Shown: piece after piece, positions 20,168 to 32,935 of the stretch
Layout of the letters: each line of letters opens with the position of its first letter
How positions within the stretch are numbered: the stretch's first letter is position 1
Assembly (NCBI GenBank): GCA_037074615.1
Contig: CM073562.1
Location: 4,511,001 to 4,575,000 of the forward strand
From: Leucaena leucocephala
Lineage: Eukaryota; Streptophyta; Magnoliopsida; Fabales; Fabaceae
Reading direction: 5' to 3'
DNA length: 64,000 bases
Program-made: the position numbers and the translations under genes
The notes under the pieces: model-generated
What the model saw: the letters and a program-made list of their open reading frames with translations, nothing else
Databases searched by the model: none
Told to the model about the DNA's origin: nothing

Positions 20168-23100
20168 TTATGTTGTTAAAAAAGTCCAGAGTTTCTTCCC
20201 TATAGAAGCTTCACCAGGATGTTCAATGCATTCATCATGTTCTCCGTTGTCTGCTCCACCAGCATCTTCGCCATGGGATTCTTCACTTCTATACTCGGCA
20301 TCATGATCCCCGGCGTCGTCCAGTGTCCCATTCACCTCCTCGCTCAAGGCTGCATTACGTGTCGTTTCACCATAGCCATCCTGGATCTCCACAATTTTCT
20401 CAGACTGTAAAACACGGAGTTTCAGGTCACAAACACACAAGATTTAGTGGTTATTCTCAATCCCAAACTTCGAATGACAGTAATGCTCTCAAAAGGTAAT
20501 TCGAACTTGAAGGATCCAAAAATTGAGGAGTACAAAATAAAAGGGAAACAAGACGCAACATAAAACGCCATGAACTATGCTCACCTTCACAAGAAGTATG
20601 CCCCCACCATTCTCATTAGTAACACCCATCGAGGGAGAAGTTTTAGAGTGGAAAATCGCATCTTCTGTTTCTTTTACACGATCAACCTCTCCCTCGCTTT
20701 CCTTGCTACCACCTCCAGACAAGGCTCGGCTAGATGTGGCTGCTGCTCCACTATAGCAATCAGTGTACAACCACGTCAATAGACAGAAAAGGCCAGTAAG
20801 TTTTTTACAGCTATCATCAACTCTAAAAATTAAAAGAAAACTATTGGTCTAATAATATTAAAAAAAAAAAATTGCAGATGATATAAAGATCAAGCAAAAA
20901 AAAAAACTTCTTGGATCCAACTCAAACATAGAACCAGAATGTTAAGAAATCCTAAGTGACAGCAAGTAAAAGTTACTTTAGTAAGCTCCAACATAGCAAA
21001 ATGACCTAAATGAGAACTTATTCACTTACATAAAGTATGAACATCAAAATAACACGCATTGATTTTTCCTATTTTCTTCTCCAAATGACCAAGATGAGGT
21101 CACATTAGCTACAAGTAAATAATCGATATCTGCATATATGAATCAGAATAAAGTACTTACGCTTTGGATCGTCTCAAATTATATCTTGTCTCGCGTGCGG
21201 GGGGAGCAGCCTTCTGCCTCCGCCTTTTGGGTTGCCCTTGTACTTCACTACCAGAGTGCCCCTCATTGACATCACCATCATTTTTACTCAGAGTCATTTG
21301 AGATGTTTGAACGTGGTTTCGTTTCCTTGCATTTGCTGGCATTCTTCTACTGGATGGTTTCTGTGTCTCATTATTCATATTGGCAGAATCCTCAGCAGTT
21401 CCATTTGGATATTCAGTCTCATCGCCATTGAAGGATTCTCCAAGTATGTTCTTAGCATCTTTGACAACAGCTAGCACAGATTTATTACGCTTTATTCTGG
21501 GCCTTCCTCTTTTGCGAGCTTTCTGCTGACCGCTCTTTGAATCAGAGAGCTGGGAGTCTTCTGGAGCTTCTGGTGCCTTGCTGTCAATGTCACTTTGATT
21601 GTCAACGGATAACTCTTTTTCAGCTTCGACCTCTGTTACGTCATTGTGAGGATTGGTCTTCTGGACACCAAAAGAATCGCTTACAATTGCAAATGATAAC
21701 TCTTCTTCATTTTCAGGGCCAGGTATTCCCCCTGATGATTCCCCAATTCTACCTGTTTCAACAAATTTTGCTGCCTCTCTTGAAGCATGGGCATCTTCAG
21801 ACTCCATCTTTCTACCTGGGGAGATTTTGAATATCTTAGAGGTGCATTTACGCAGCCAAGATATCGTTCCGCCAGAGACAGGAGATTTTGACTCAGTTGC
21901 AAGTGACACTCCAGTATTTTCCCCTGAAACCAGATTTCCATCATGACTACCTTGCACAATATCATCAGCCAATTTTGGAAGTGAAGGCACCTCTATATTT
22001 TCAATTTCAGCTAAGGATTTTAAATCTGACAACACAAATTCAGAGACCATTTCACCGCAATTCAGGCAACTCCTGAGTTTCTCAACAAAATTAAAAAAAC
22101 GGCGTCTGTCCTCTACAAATTGCTCCCGCTGACTTTTCAGCTTGCTGTTAAGATCTACAAGCACATCTATGTCCACTCGCATTTCCAACTGCTGTCTTTC
22201 CATATCTTTTTTATTCTCAACAGCTTCTTGTTTTTCCTTTTCTACTATACTTCTTTGAAGTTTCATTCCCTCCATCTCTCTATGGGCTAATTCTCTCAAA
22301 TGGTTAATATTACTTAATTCACGCTCTCTTTCTTCCTCAAATAATTTCTTCCTCTCTAGAAAATCTTTTTCTTTCTGCTCTAACTGTTTCTGCATATCAG
22401 CTTCAAGTTCTTTTTTCCTCAGCTCAAAATCCAGAAGCATTCGGTTCCTCTCACTTCGAGATTTTTCAGCTAAGTCAGACTTCTCAGTCTCCATTTGAAT
22501 AGCAAATGACTCTTTAGCCAACTTGAGAGCTTCCAACTCTCTTTGTATGTATTCTTCAGTTGCCTGCTTCTCATTCTTTAACTTTTCTTCTTCAATTTGT
22601 TGCAGTTTAGATATTTCTTCACTTTGTTTAGTCAAGTTTTTCAGCTCCTTCTCTATATCTGCTTTTTTCAGGTCCAGCTCATCCCAATCTCTTTCAAAAG
22701 TCTCCTTTTGCTGCCTCAAATCATCAGCTTCTTTCAGAAGCAGTCCTTTCTGAAGCCTGTACTGATCAATTTCATGTTTTAATTCTGATTGCAAGCGCAC
22801 ATATTCTGACCTCTCCTCCTCAGTCACTCTAAGACAATTCGTCTCTTCATGTATCCTTTGAAGCTCTTTTTCATTGTCATCCCTTATCTTCTCAACTTCA
22901 GTATTCATACTGAGCAATCTCTCCTCCTCACATTCTAGTCTCCCTTTCTCTTTCTCCAAGTTCTTCTCATCAGACTTAATAGCCTTCTCCCTTTCCTTCA
23001 AACCTTTCAATTTCAATTCATACTCTTTCTCTTTTTCCCTAAGCTTCTCTGTTTTCTTTTCCAACACTTGTTCACGCTTTGCAACTTTTTCCTCCATGTG

Positions 23101-26025
23101 ACTGATTTCAACTTCTTTCTTTTCCAGTTCCACCATTCTATCCTGTAGTCCAGCTTCAAAGGATTTTCTTTTTTCTTCCAATTCCACATCAAACTCCCGC
23201 TTTTTCAAATCAAGCATGGCGTTGTGTTCCTCAAGAAGCTTTTGAATCTCAACCTATCAATAAATAAGAAAAAAATATAAGTAGCAGTAGAGACACCAAA
23301 TTAAATTCAATAATAACTAATAAGATTTAGGATCCCAAAAATTTTTCTTTCAGTGTAACAATTCAGCAAAATTGTTCCACTTTTCAAATCATTTCAATTT
23401 CAATCACGCCAAAAAATGTTGAGAACCTAACCACTGCTAACTTTAGAATGACCAAAAGTTTCAAAATAGCTACAAAGATAATACAGAAATTTATATAGGC
23501 AATCACCATCCATCTCTAAAATTACCCATTAACAAAAATTAAGTAAATTAACATACTTTTTCTCTATCATTGAGTTTTTCTTCCCACACAGACAGCTCCT
23601 TCTCTTTCAGGTCCAAGTTCGTTTTCATTGCATCATATTCCTGCATCAAAAGGATATTGACATTCAACACACAATGATAAAATACATGATACAAGAATTA
23701 AAAAAAGTAATGTCCAAACAATAGTTCAAAAACCAAAAAACTCTGCCTTCTCTTTTAGATTTATATTTGCAAGCCTGCTGTTTATGTCATCTTCTTTGCT
23801 TCTCAAGGTCACATTGGATGCTTCAATATTCTTCTGTGTGTCTTCAAGCTCCTTCTCTTTCTGCCTCAATATTCTGTCAGTCTCATTTGACCTCTGCTCC
23901 CTTTCATTGAGAATTCTTTGACTCTTTGCTAGCCTGTCCTCTCCCTCCTGCAGTTTCTTTTCCCATTCTCGTAAGTCCTCCCTCTGCTTAGATAATGTAC
24001 TCTCATGCAATTCTTTCCTGTCATAAATCAAAATAAGGTGAACTTTTAACAACCAATAATAATAATGATGATGAAGATAGTAATAAATAGCACTGGGAAT
24101 ACTCTGCAATAAATGATAAGCGCTCTCTTCGAAGTGCAGATTCTTGGGCCTCCAAGTCTTTTGATTTTCTATCCATCTCTAAACTCTTCCTGTTCATTTC
24201 TGCATGCTTGGCATCAGCAGCATGTAACCTGGCCTCTACTTCCAAAGATTTCTCTTCAATGCTAGCTACCAAAGCATTTGCTTCAGCCAGCTTTGAGTCC
24301 GCAATGAATTTGATTTCTGCATGCTCGGCACGCATTTCTCGTAAAGACTTCTCAAGCTGTTGGTGGGAAAATTTCCAAACATTATCAAGCAATAGAAATA
24401 CTTCAACAACAATGATAAAGGTACAATGAAGTATAGATCATCCATGAGGTTGATATTTCGTCATAGAAAAAAAAAAAGCATGCAAATAGTATAAGTATGT
24501 ATTAAGAAATCTTACATCAAGCACACACTCCTTCTCGACACCCAAGGCCTTCCTTAGATTATCTTCTCGTTTCTCAGCTTCAGATATAGGAATTAAATGA
24601 GACGACCTTTCTTGCTCTAGAGCATCCCTCACTTCCTGTAAATCCTGGCTTAGCTCTTTAAACTTGGAGTTCCACTCCTTTTTTTCAATCAACAGAAGGC
24701 CCATATTGAATTGGTAATCATAAAGCTGGTCAAAAAAATAATAATCAGGTTAAATCATTCAAAACCAAATAAATCATCAAACAGAAATACCCAAAAAATG
24801 TAACCTTGAAAGAAAATTGAAACATCCCATGATGAATGAACTTTTGGTATAATGCTCAGTCCCTCAAAATCACCACTCTTATTTCAAATAGCACTGAGCA
24901 GATTTAAGGACCGTATTTTAAGAATAGTATTCCACCTTTATGATTAAACATTTCCCCAAATATTCGTGTTTTTCAAAGTTACCCAAATCTCAAAAACCAA
25001 CATAAATTAAGTCTTCAAGAGTAGGAAGGCAAAACCATAATTTCCCACAAATAGCAAACAATATATGGTAAAATGACTACTTTTGCTGATCTACTATAAC
25101 ACAAGAAATGAAGATGCCACTCATGTATCAATCACCCAAAAAAAAATTTCCACAAATTGACTTTCCTTGCAAAAAAAGAAAGGGGAAGGAAAAGTTTTTT
25201 TTCATGAACTAACTTAATAACAGCAGGTTTGGATAGCTAGATTACCATGAACTGACATAACCAAGCAATGTTCTTGGACCAACATAACAAGCCCCCAAAA
25301 CAGAATTTTAGTTTTTGTATCTGCACCCACATTAAGTAATCAAAAGACTTGGGGGAAGCAAAAACAATAATTCTTTTGCGCACTTCAAAGAGGATAAAGC
25401 TAACTTCCAATAAGTAAATTAGTTTCAATGAAGGAATTTTATGACCAAAAAACCTCAAATCCATAATGGAAAGCTAGTAAGCTTTAAACTACCAAAAAGA
25501 ATAGCAACTTCAGTACTTTCTTCCTCCCCCAAAAATTTAGATATTCCTCGTACCGTTAAGTTTTGGAGGTAATTGAAGCTAAAGAAGTCGAGCATGTAAC
25601 ATAAAAAACATCCAAGCCAAATACTTAATGTAACCCAAACCCCAAGGACATTCAAAAGGCATATCACAGACACGCCACGCGACAACATTTTAAGCGCCTA
25701 ACTGCAATTCGAAGTGTTACTGTTAAGAAACAATGCTTTTATATTTTGGAATTTTCCCGTGCTTCATAGCTACGAATGTCACTGCTTGACTAACCTCCTT
25801 TTCAAGACTGGAAATTCTCTCAACCAAAACTTCCCGATCCATGGGTGCTCCACCGGATCCAACTAATCCTTCGTCCCCATTTTCACGAACAGAACCAGAA
25901 GCCGGCGTCTTGGCTTCAAGGAAAGCAACACTCTTCCCCTTAGAAGCAGTTCCATCACCAGAATTGTGACCCGACCAAGTCACCCTCTTGGGTGTGAGAG
26001 ACCACAACTTCTGAGGCGTCAACAT
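20168..26025 (-). CDS. CRWN1: Nuclear lamina coiled-coil protein CRWN1/NMCP1
   Basis: Eight exons on the minus strand: 26025-25795, 24725-24516, 24356-24103, 24017-23747, 23640-23557, 23253-21161, 20750-20585 and 20404-20168. They give about 1181 residues, close to Arabidopsis CRWN1 (1132).

The N-terminus (MLTPQKLWSLTPKRVTWSG) matches NMCP1-type heads. A long coiled coil runs from about residue 65 to 735, with the family signatures NMGLLLIEKKEW, RKALGVEKECVLD and ALRRERLSFIAE. Then come the conserved CLNCGE motif (746-751), WLRKCTSKIFK (816-826), a basic AT-hook/NLS-like RKRGRPRIKR (930-939), a second basic cluster PKRRRQK (1025-1031), the YNLRRSK motif and the terminal signature GKKLWTFLTT. 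CRWN proteins form the plant lamina-like meshwork at the inner nuclear membrane and set nuclear size and shape.

Seven introns: six fit GT-AG. Intron 4 keeps frame only with a GC donor at 23746. The terminal signature points to the CRWN1 group rather than CRWN4. Confidence 0.94.
23641..23746 (-). other. CRWN1: Apparent GC-AG intron in CRWN1
   Basis: Exon 4 reads ...AAA GAG AAG and then GCAGAG. Joining AAG to the next acceptor (TTTGATGCAG before GAATATGATGCA at 23640) gives KEKEYDAMK, the sequence expected for NMCP1. The nearest GT (GTTTTTTG at 23741) would leave exon 4 in phase 2, and the next exon would then hit a stop after four codons. GC-AG introns are about one percent of plant introns. 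Confidence 0.75.
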
Positions 26026-26290
26026 CACAAACAAAATCTCACAACAAAACCCAACCCTCTAGATTCCAAATTGAAATCCCACAGCTCTTCGAAACCCAGA
26101 ATCGCAGGTTCAGAATTCAACTTCATAAAGCAACCGACAAGAAGCTCAAACTAAAGTAGCCCACCCGCGTACGAAAATTCTCCAAGTTTCTTGTGGCTTC
26201 AGACAAGAACCCTAGAGTTCGGAAGCAAAAACAGTTTCCAAATTCCGGCGAATTGTGGATTTCAAGTCCGATGGCGTCTCTCGAACTCAA
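26026..26290 (-). promoter_or_regulatory. CRWN1: CRWN1 5' leader and promoter region
   Basis: The sequence just upstream of the CRWN1 start is less AT-rich than the DNA beyond it, as expected of an untranslated leader. No clear TATA box or transcription start can be fixed. Confidence 0.35.
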
Positions 26291-27799
26291 ACGGTATTGT
26301 GTTTCTCACTTTCTCTCTCTTCACTAGTTGCCCTCCTTTGTGTGCTTTTGCGTTGAACGCTCCCGTTCTTTTCTTTTTCTTATTTTATCATCTTATTTAT
26401 CTGACTTCATCCATTCCTTCTATTGTTATATTACCTAAACACCCTTCCTTTCTTTAATTCATTTTATTCTGCGAGGGTAATCTCGTCACTTCATCCAATC
26501 GCTTTTTTGGTTTGTAACGTGGGTGTGCGTGTGAGTTTACTGTTATGACCATATTACCCCTGGTGCCTGGGGGGCCAACTTTTTTGTATTGACACAACAT
26601 TGCTATTTCATTTTACGGTGCTGTTTTCCCCAAATTTTACATTGCTCTTGTTATTATATTTATATTCATAAAAAAAATTCCATTAAAAATACATTGATGC
26701 TTTTAGAAAATATCGCTAAAATTAAAAGAGATAGTATTGTTGTCATAACTTTTAAGATATGTTATTTTTGTAAGAATTCAATTATAGATTAATTTTTTTT
26801 TAATTTTTAATATATAACATATTTAATTAATTTGATTAAATTAAATAAATTAATTAATTTAGTTAATATATTATTTTTTTAAATATTTAATTATTTTTTA
26901 ATTCTTCCTTCCTCTCTTAATTATTGTTGAGAAAATATTATTAAGAGTAATTTAAAAAAATAATAAATATAAGAAATATATTTTATATTTAAGATTATAG
27001 TCTATTTTTAAATTAAATTATAAATTAAAGATCAAAAAATATTTAAAATATTATATTTAAGAACCAATATCCTAATGTTTTGACCAGTATAAACGTTTTT
27101 TGACATTGTACCATTTTAAACATTTACAAAATTATTAAAACACAATATATAAAGATATATCATTATTAGTCAAAATCTTTGTAATTCAGTAGTGCTTACA
27201 TATTAAAATAAGATGTGTCATATATTTTATACAAATATAAGTCTTATTTTTTATAATTTATAAATATTATTTTTTTTTAATTTCAAATCCCATATAGATA
27301 TTATTATAAGTTTTATGTAGCATTTTTATTTTTTTATATTTTCATTTGAATATATCATTTTTTTATTTCTGATGTAAAAACGTAATAATCACATCACTGA
27401 ACTTTCCTAATCTTAGAAACATTGTGTACCAAATACAACATTACATATATGCCTGGGAACACTTTGCACTTGGTAAAGGATTTAAACTGGGGTTAACTTG
27501 TAAATTAATAAACCTAAAAAGTATAAAGCAATTTCTTAAGAAATGTCAAAAATATGTTACGAAGAATGATCAAGAAGAAGAATAAGAAGCCGACATTGAA
27601 AATGGAAGGAGTGAAGCGTAAAAAGAAGGGAAGAGAAGGGATAATTTGGGAAAAGAGACAGGAGAGGATGATTAGACAGAATGTGGACTTCGCTGGGAAT
27701 GGGTAATGCCACGGTGTGAGGTTGGAAAAGAGCTGAATGGTTCATAGCATTTGTCGTTTTCGGCTTATTTGGCAATTATTGTTAGAGATAATTGCACTA

Positions 27800-28445
27800 A
27801 AGTCCCACACTATAATTTTATAGTAAAAGTATCCCAATAAAATCTGAAATTACTCTGCAAGACCAGGAGACTAATAAGAAATTAAATTTCATAGCCCCAA
27901 ATACCAAAATATCCTTCATTTCTTTAAAAAAAAAACAAAAGCATCCACTTTTGTCATAAGTATCACTAACTAACAGAACTCTATCGTTAATAGTTATATC
28001 TCCAGGTAGTTAAACTATTGTTAGTGACAGTTAAAGCTCTATCATTGATAATTTTAAAAAAAATTTGAGATAATCTTAGACGATATTAAACCTAATATCT
28101 CTTGTATATTATTATTTGCACTACTTAACTAAATTGGCTTGACACATTAATTAATAAATATTTTTAAATTTATCTAATTTTTATTGGCAGTTAAATATTA
28201 AAAATTATTCTGGAAAACCAAGGGGTTTTTGCTTAATCACCTTAGCCAATTTCTATCTTCATAGCTCCAATGTTAGTGCATCCGCCAACAACATAGTTTT
28301 GGTAGTGGAGATGGCGTTTTTTTTTTAAAAAAAAAATGAAGTGCATTTTAGTAATTGGACAAGACCACCAAATTTAATTTTCAATTAGCCCCTAAACGCT
28401 GGAGAATAATTTCAGGTTTTATTAGGACTTATTTGATAATACAGA
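27800..28445. mobile_element. Inverted-repeat element, about 650 bp
   Basis: The left arm (about 27821-27936) matches the reverse complement of the right arm (about 28312-28432) over roughly 115 bases. Aligned landmarks are ATAAAATCTGAAATTACTCT with ATAAAACCTGAAATTATTCT, AAATTAAATTT in both, CCAAATACCAAAAT with CCAATTACTAAAAT, and a TTCATTT...AAAAAAAAAAC inner edge. The interior of about 375 bp has no coding capacity. Long arms and no protein fit a non-autonomous foldback or MITE-type DNA transposon. Confidence 0.6.
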
Positions 28446-29504
28446 ATTGACTATGGGACTTTAACGTAATTGTTACTATTACTTTTCCTCTTCTCGCTCT
28501 ACTCATATTTCGGTTGTTCGGGGTGCTACATATATTAAAAATTAAAAATTTTATATTGGTACGAAAATGACCCTGATGGATAATGGCAATATTTTTTTTT
28601 TGCCCCATCAAAGGGCTGAAACCTCGGAATAAGTGAAGTTGCTCTCGCTTAAAAACAAAATCCCCACAAAATCTCTGTTATTCCAGTTTTAATTTTTAAT
28701 TAATTTATTTTTTTGGACTGATTGAAGTTGCTATGAAACGTTTTATTTTTTAATAAAATGTAGTGTTCTACTGTCTCTCTCCTACACAAGTTTTATAATA
28801 TCAAATTGTCTCTATTATAAATATGTTCAGGTTGAAATCATAACCTTTGACCCTGCATTTTTGTAATATTGTTGGGAATCATAAACTCATATTAGTATTA
28901 ATATTTGATTATTATTATTAATTACTCTGTGTTATAATTGTTAGTTACGGTATATTTTTGATGTATTGAATTATCATCTTATAGTTTTTCTTTTTTCTCT
29001 TCCTCCCATTCTCTCTTAGTTTTCTTCTTATCATCCTATTAACTAGATTTTTAAAATCTTATAATAAATAATTTAATTAAAAATAAATTTTGATTAATAT
29101 AATTCAATATTTTTAATTATTTTTATTTACAAGCTACAATCAATAATTTTAATCAACAATCTCATTTTAATTTTTAAAAAATTTTAAACTATATAATAGT
29201 AATTAATTAATAATTATATTAATTAATTTTAATTTATAACCATATGATAATTTACAATAATCATAATTTACTTTAATCTCTAAAATATTTTGATCCTATA
29301 ATCATAATTAATCAATAATCTTATTAATTTATGCTCCTTATAGGATGTATGGGGAAAATCTCTAGTTTTATATTGATTATAATGTTAAATTGTCAAGCTT
29401 TAAGCTTTAATTGACCTAATCTTCGTGGCGTCGTCATGTACAACTTTTATAGGTATGGACAAACTTAAGAATGAAAAATAAAATTTTATTAAGGTGTTAG
29501 TCAA

Positions 29505-29965
29505 TATTTGACACCTGATTAAAAAACCTCTTTTAAAAAAGTTTTATCCTAAATTTTATTTAAAAAAAATAAAATAAATAATTATATTTATATAAAAATA
29601 TTTTTAAATTAAATTATAATTTAAAATTAATTTTTTTAATAAACTATTGAAATTAATATCAGTAAAAAAATTTATATACTACCTAATTACTATTTTATTT
29701 TTATTTTTCTTATACACTCTCATTTTTATCATCTCTCTTCTTCTCTCTCCCATCTCTCCTCTTTCTTTTGTTATATTTTTAATAAAATTATACTCTTTCT
29801 AATAATTTTTTAATTATAAAAGTCATTTTAATAATAATTATTTAAATACTCATTTATTCATAAATATTTTTTTCTCTAAACTCTTCTTTAAAATCTTTTT
29901 TTCTAAAAATTATATAAAAATTATTTTTTATAAATTATTTTTTAAATTTTTATCTAAACAGACTC
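29505..29965 (+). mobile_element. Pyrimidine-core MITE, copy C
   Basis: Contains the family blocks in order: AATAATTATATTTATATAAA, AGTAAAAAAATTTATATACT, a CT-rich tract with CTCTCTTCTTCTCTCTCCC, then TAATAATTTTTTAATTATAAA and TTTAAATACTCATTTATTC. It ends TTTATCTAAACAGACTC, whose complement resembles the left end of the inverted copy at 32245. Confidence 0.6.
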
Positions 29966-32244
29966 TTTATCATAAGTTATTTGATGGGCTTTCAGAATTT
30001 TATTAACATTCTTTTATTAATGAACATGAGTATCAATATTAAAGCAAATGATACAAATTTAAAGTCCTTTCTTAACTTTTTTTTATGAACAAAATATTAA
30101 CCTAACGATTAGAAAATTAAGATGAGAAAGAGAGGATGGAATGGGATGGGATGTGAAAAATATTTTCAAAATTCATATAGTAAAATTTTATTAACAATAT
30201 CGAAGAAATCTACGTAATTTTTGAAAAATTTTAAAAATAATTTAAGAACAATATCCATGAATGTTAAACATATATGATTTTAATAATTTAAAAATTATTT
30301 ATATAATAATCTTAAAAAATGAATAAACGAAGGATTTAATTTTAATAAAATTCTAAACTAATATATTATTACTATATATATAATCCTTTCGATATGATAA
30401 TTTTAATTTTTAATCAATCTGTATAGAAGGAAAACGAGTGAGGCCCAGAGCACTATTATTTTATAGCGTATTTCTTATTTATTGATGTGATTCTTCATTT
30501 ATTTTTGTTTTTAATAACTTATTTATTTTTACGAATTTAAGATATAATTTTAAATCATTTTTAAAAATAAGTTTAATGATTCCACAAGCTCAATATTCCT
30601 CCTCTAACTTTAAAAAAATGCTGGCTCTTTTCTCTGAGACACGAAAAATACTTTTTTACATGCTTATTATAGAGCTCTCAGAACTGGTAAAACGATTCAA
30701 CGACGTGCTCAAACTGGCTATTTAGTGACAGGCTGTGAAGGCTGTAAGCATCTTTTTTTTTTTAAAACAATTATTAATATTATTATTTATAGATATTATT
30801 TTAAATATTTTTATTATTTAATATTAGTAAAAATAATTATTAATTTATTGATATGAGTTAATATATTATAATTAATATTATTTTATTAATATTTATTTAT
30901 ATTTATAGTAGTAAGATTTAAGATTTTTTATAAAATAAGAATTTTTAAAAGTATAGCGTTAATATTTTTTATTATACTACTATAATATTATAAATTTTTA
31001 TTAATATTTTAAAATTTTTGAATAATTTTTTAAAATATATTAAAAAATGTATTTTTAAAAAATTGTAACTTAAATGGCTCATCTCCCACGGGTTGTGAAA
31101 GGATAATCTGCAACCAGCGTGTTAGCCCATTTTATTAGTTTTAACTTTTGACCCATACTAAATATAAAGGATAAAATAATATATAATATCTTAATTTTAC
31201 TTCTTATTTATAGTTAATATTTTAATATTATTTATAATATAATTTTATATATAATTTTTTTAATTTAGTATAACTTTTAGTATTTAAAAAATAATATTAT
31301 AAGTAAAATTATATTAAATTAAAAAAATTATGGATAAAATTGTACTAAATTAAAAAAAATATAAATAAAATTAAAATATTAAATATATATAAAATATAAA
31401 ATTAAAATATTAATAATATTGAACCAAATACAAAAGTAAAATTATTTTCTCTATCATTGTTAAAGGTAAAGAATAAGCTCATTTACTCATGACCGCCTTA
31501 TGAGGAATATGCCTTTATTATTATTATTTATTTATTCTTCAACAAAATGTGCCGTTTATGAAACTCATGACCTTTGGCTCTCTAAAGTAGTTTACTTTCC
31601 AGGGATATAGCCGTTATGGTCCACGGAATGTCATCATGTTTGTATTGGAAAAAAAAAAAAATGTAACGTGGAAGATAAACAATTCTTTTCATTATGATGC
31701 CTTTTTCTTTTTAAATTTTACAATAATATCTGAAACATCTTTTCATTATTATTTATGTCATGGCCACAACGATGTATTAATGATTTGTTGTCAATAGAAT
31801 ATAATATTTTAAATTAATTTTTTTATATAATTTTATTTTTAAAATATTTTTTCAATAATAATGAGTATTATAAACTAAAGATATTAAGTACTCTTAAAAA
31901 ATATTTTATCATGTTTGATGCACAAAAAGTTATCTTAAGATACTAAATACTATTTAAAAAATATTTTAAGGTATTAAATATATAAAAATTATTTTAAAAT
32001 ATTGAATAATATTAAAAAAATAATATTAAATACTACCGTCTCGTTTGTTTTTTTAGAAATAATATATAGCTTCTATTTTGTATATTATCTTTTTAAAAAA
32101 AGTACAAAAACTAAATAATTAAACGACAAACATGACTTCAAGAGATTTATTATTTCATAATAATCTTGTATGCCTAACATGGGCGCTACCTACCCATGGG
32201 CGCTTAGGAGTTGAAACGATATACTATAAACATAATTTCTCCTC

Positions 32245-32935
32245 AATGATTATGGATATGTTTAGATTAACTTATAAAAAAAATTATAAAAAAAATAATT
32301 ATAAATAAATATTTTAATAATTATTATTATTATAATTTTTATGATTAATAAATTGTTAAAAAGTATATGAGATAAAATAATAATTGAATATATAAATATA
32401 TAAATTATTCATCATTCATCATCATCATCATCATCAGTTCATTATCTTCATTGCAAGTCTGAAAAAACTAACGGGTGAGCTATAGAAAAGGAAGAGCATG
32501 GCGACAATGACAAAGAAAAAAAAGTATAATAATGACAAACGAAGAAGGAAGAGCACGAAAAGCCTCTAATTTTGTTCTACCTTTGTTCCACCCCTAGTTT
32601 AGTTCCGTTCCACCTCAGAGATCACCCTTCCCAACAATGCCTCTACAAAACCAACATCATTGTCTCTTCCTCGTCTAATGAAGACAAAAAAGAGGAGAAG
32701 AGAAAAAAATAGAGATTATATAAAAAAAAATATAGATAAAATTATAATTAAAAAATCTATAATTTTTTTTATCTAAAAATTATTTTTAAAAATTTATCTA
32801 AAATTTTAGTTTAAAATCATAATTTAATCTATAATTTTTTTAAATAAATATAATTATTAATTTTAATTTTTTTAAAATTAAAATTTAGATTTTTTTTTTA
32901 AAATTTTATTTTTATTTTAAACCAAACACACAATA
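32245..32935 (-). mobile_element. Pyrimidine-core MITE family, inverted copy E
   Basis: The left end GGATATGTTTAGATTAAC matches the reverse complement of the right end of the copy at 47815-48240 (GGATATGTCTGGATAAA). The right end TTTTAAACCAAACACACA matches the reverse complement of the left end of the copy at 2876. The middle is longer than in other copies. It has a (TCA)n run near 32410 and about 300 bp of less AT-rich DNA (about 32430-32700), which may be captured or nested sequence. Confidence 0.5.

Noticed and set aside
21232..23101. Plus-strand open frames of 60-100 codons across the CRWN1 region
   Set aside because: They are shadows of the large CRWN1 exon on the minus strand; their biased Ser/Phe/Leu composition is the complement of Glu/Lys-rich coiled-coil codons.
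23735..23742. Canonical GT donor for CRWN1 intron 4
   Set aside because: Using GTTTTTTG leaves exon 4 in phase 2, and the next exon reaches a stop after four codons, whereas the GC donor a few bases earlier restores the family sequence.
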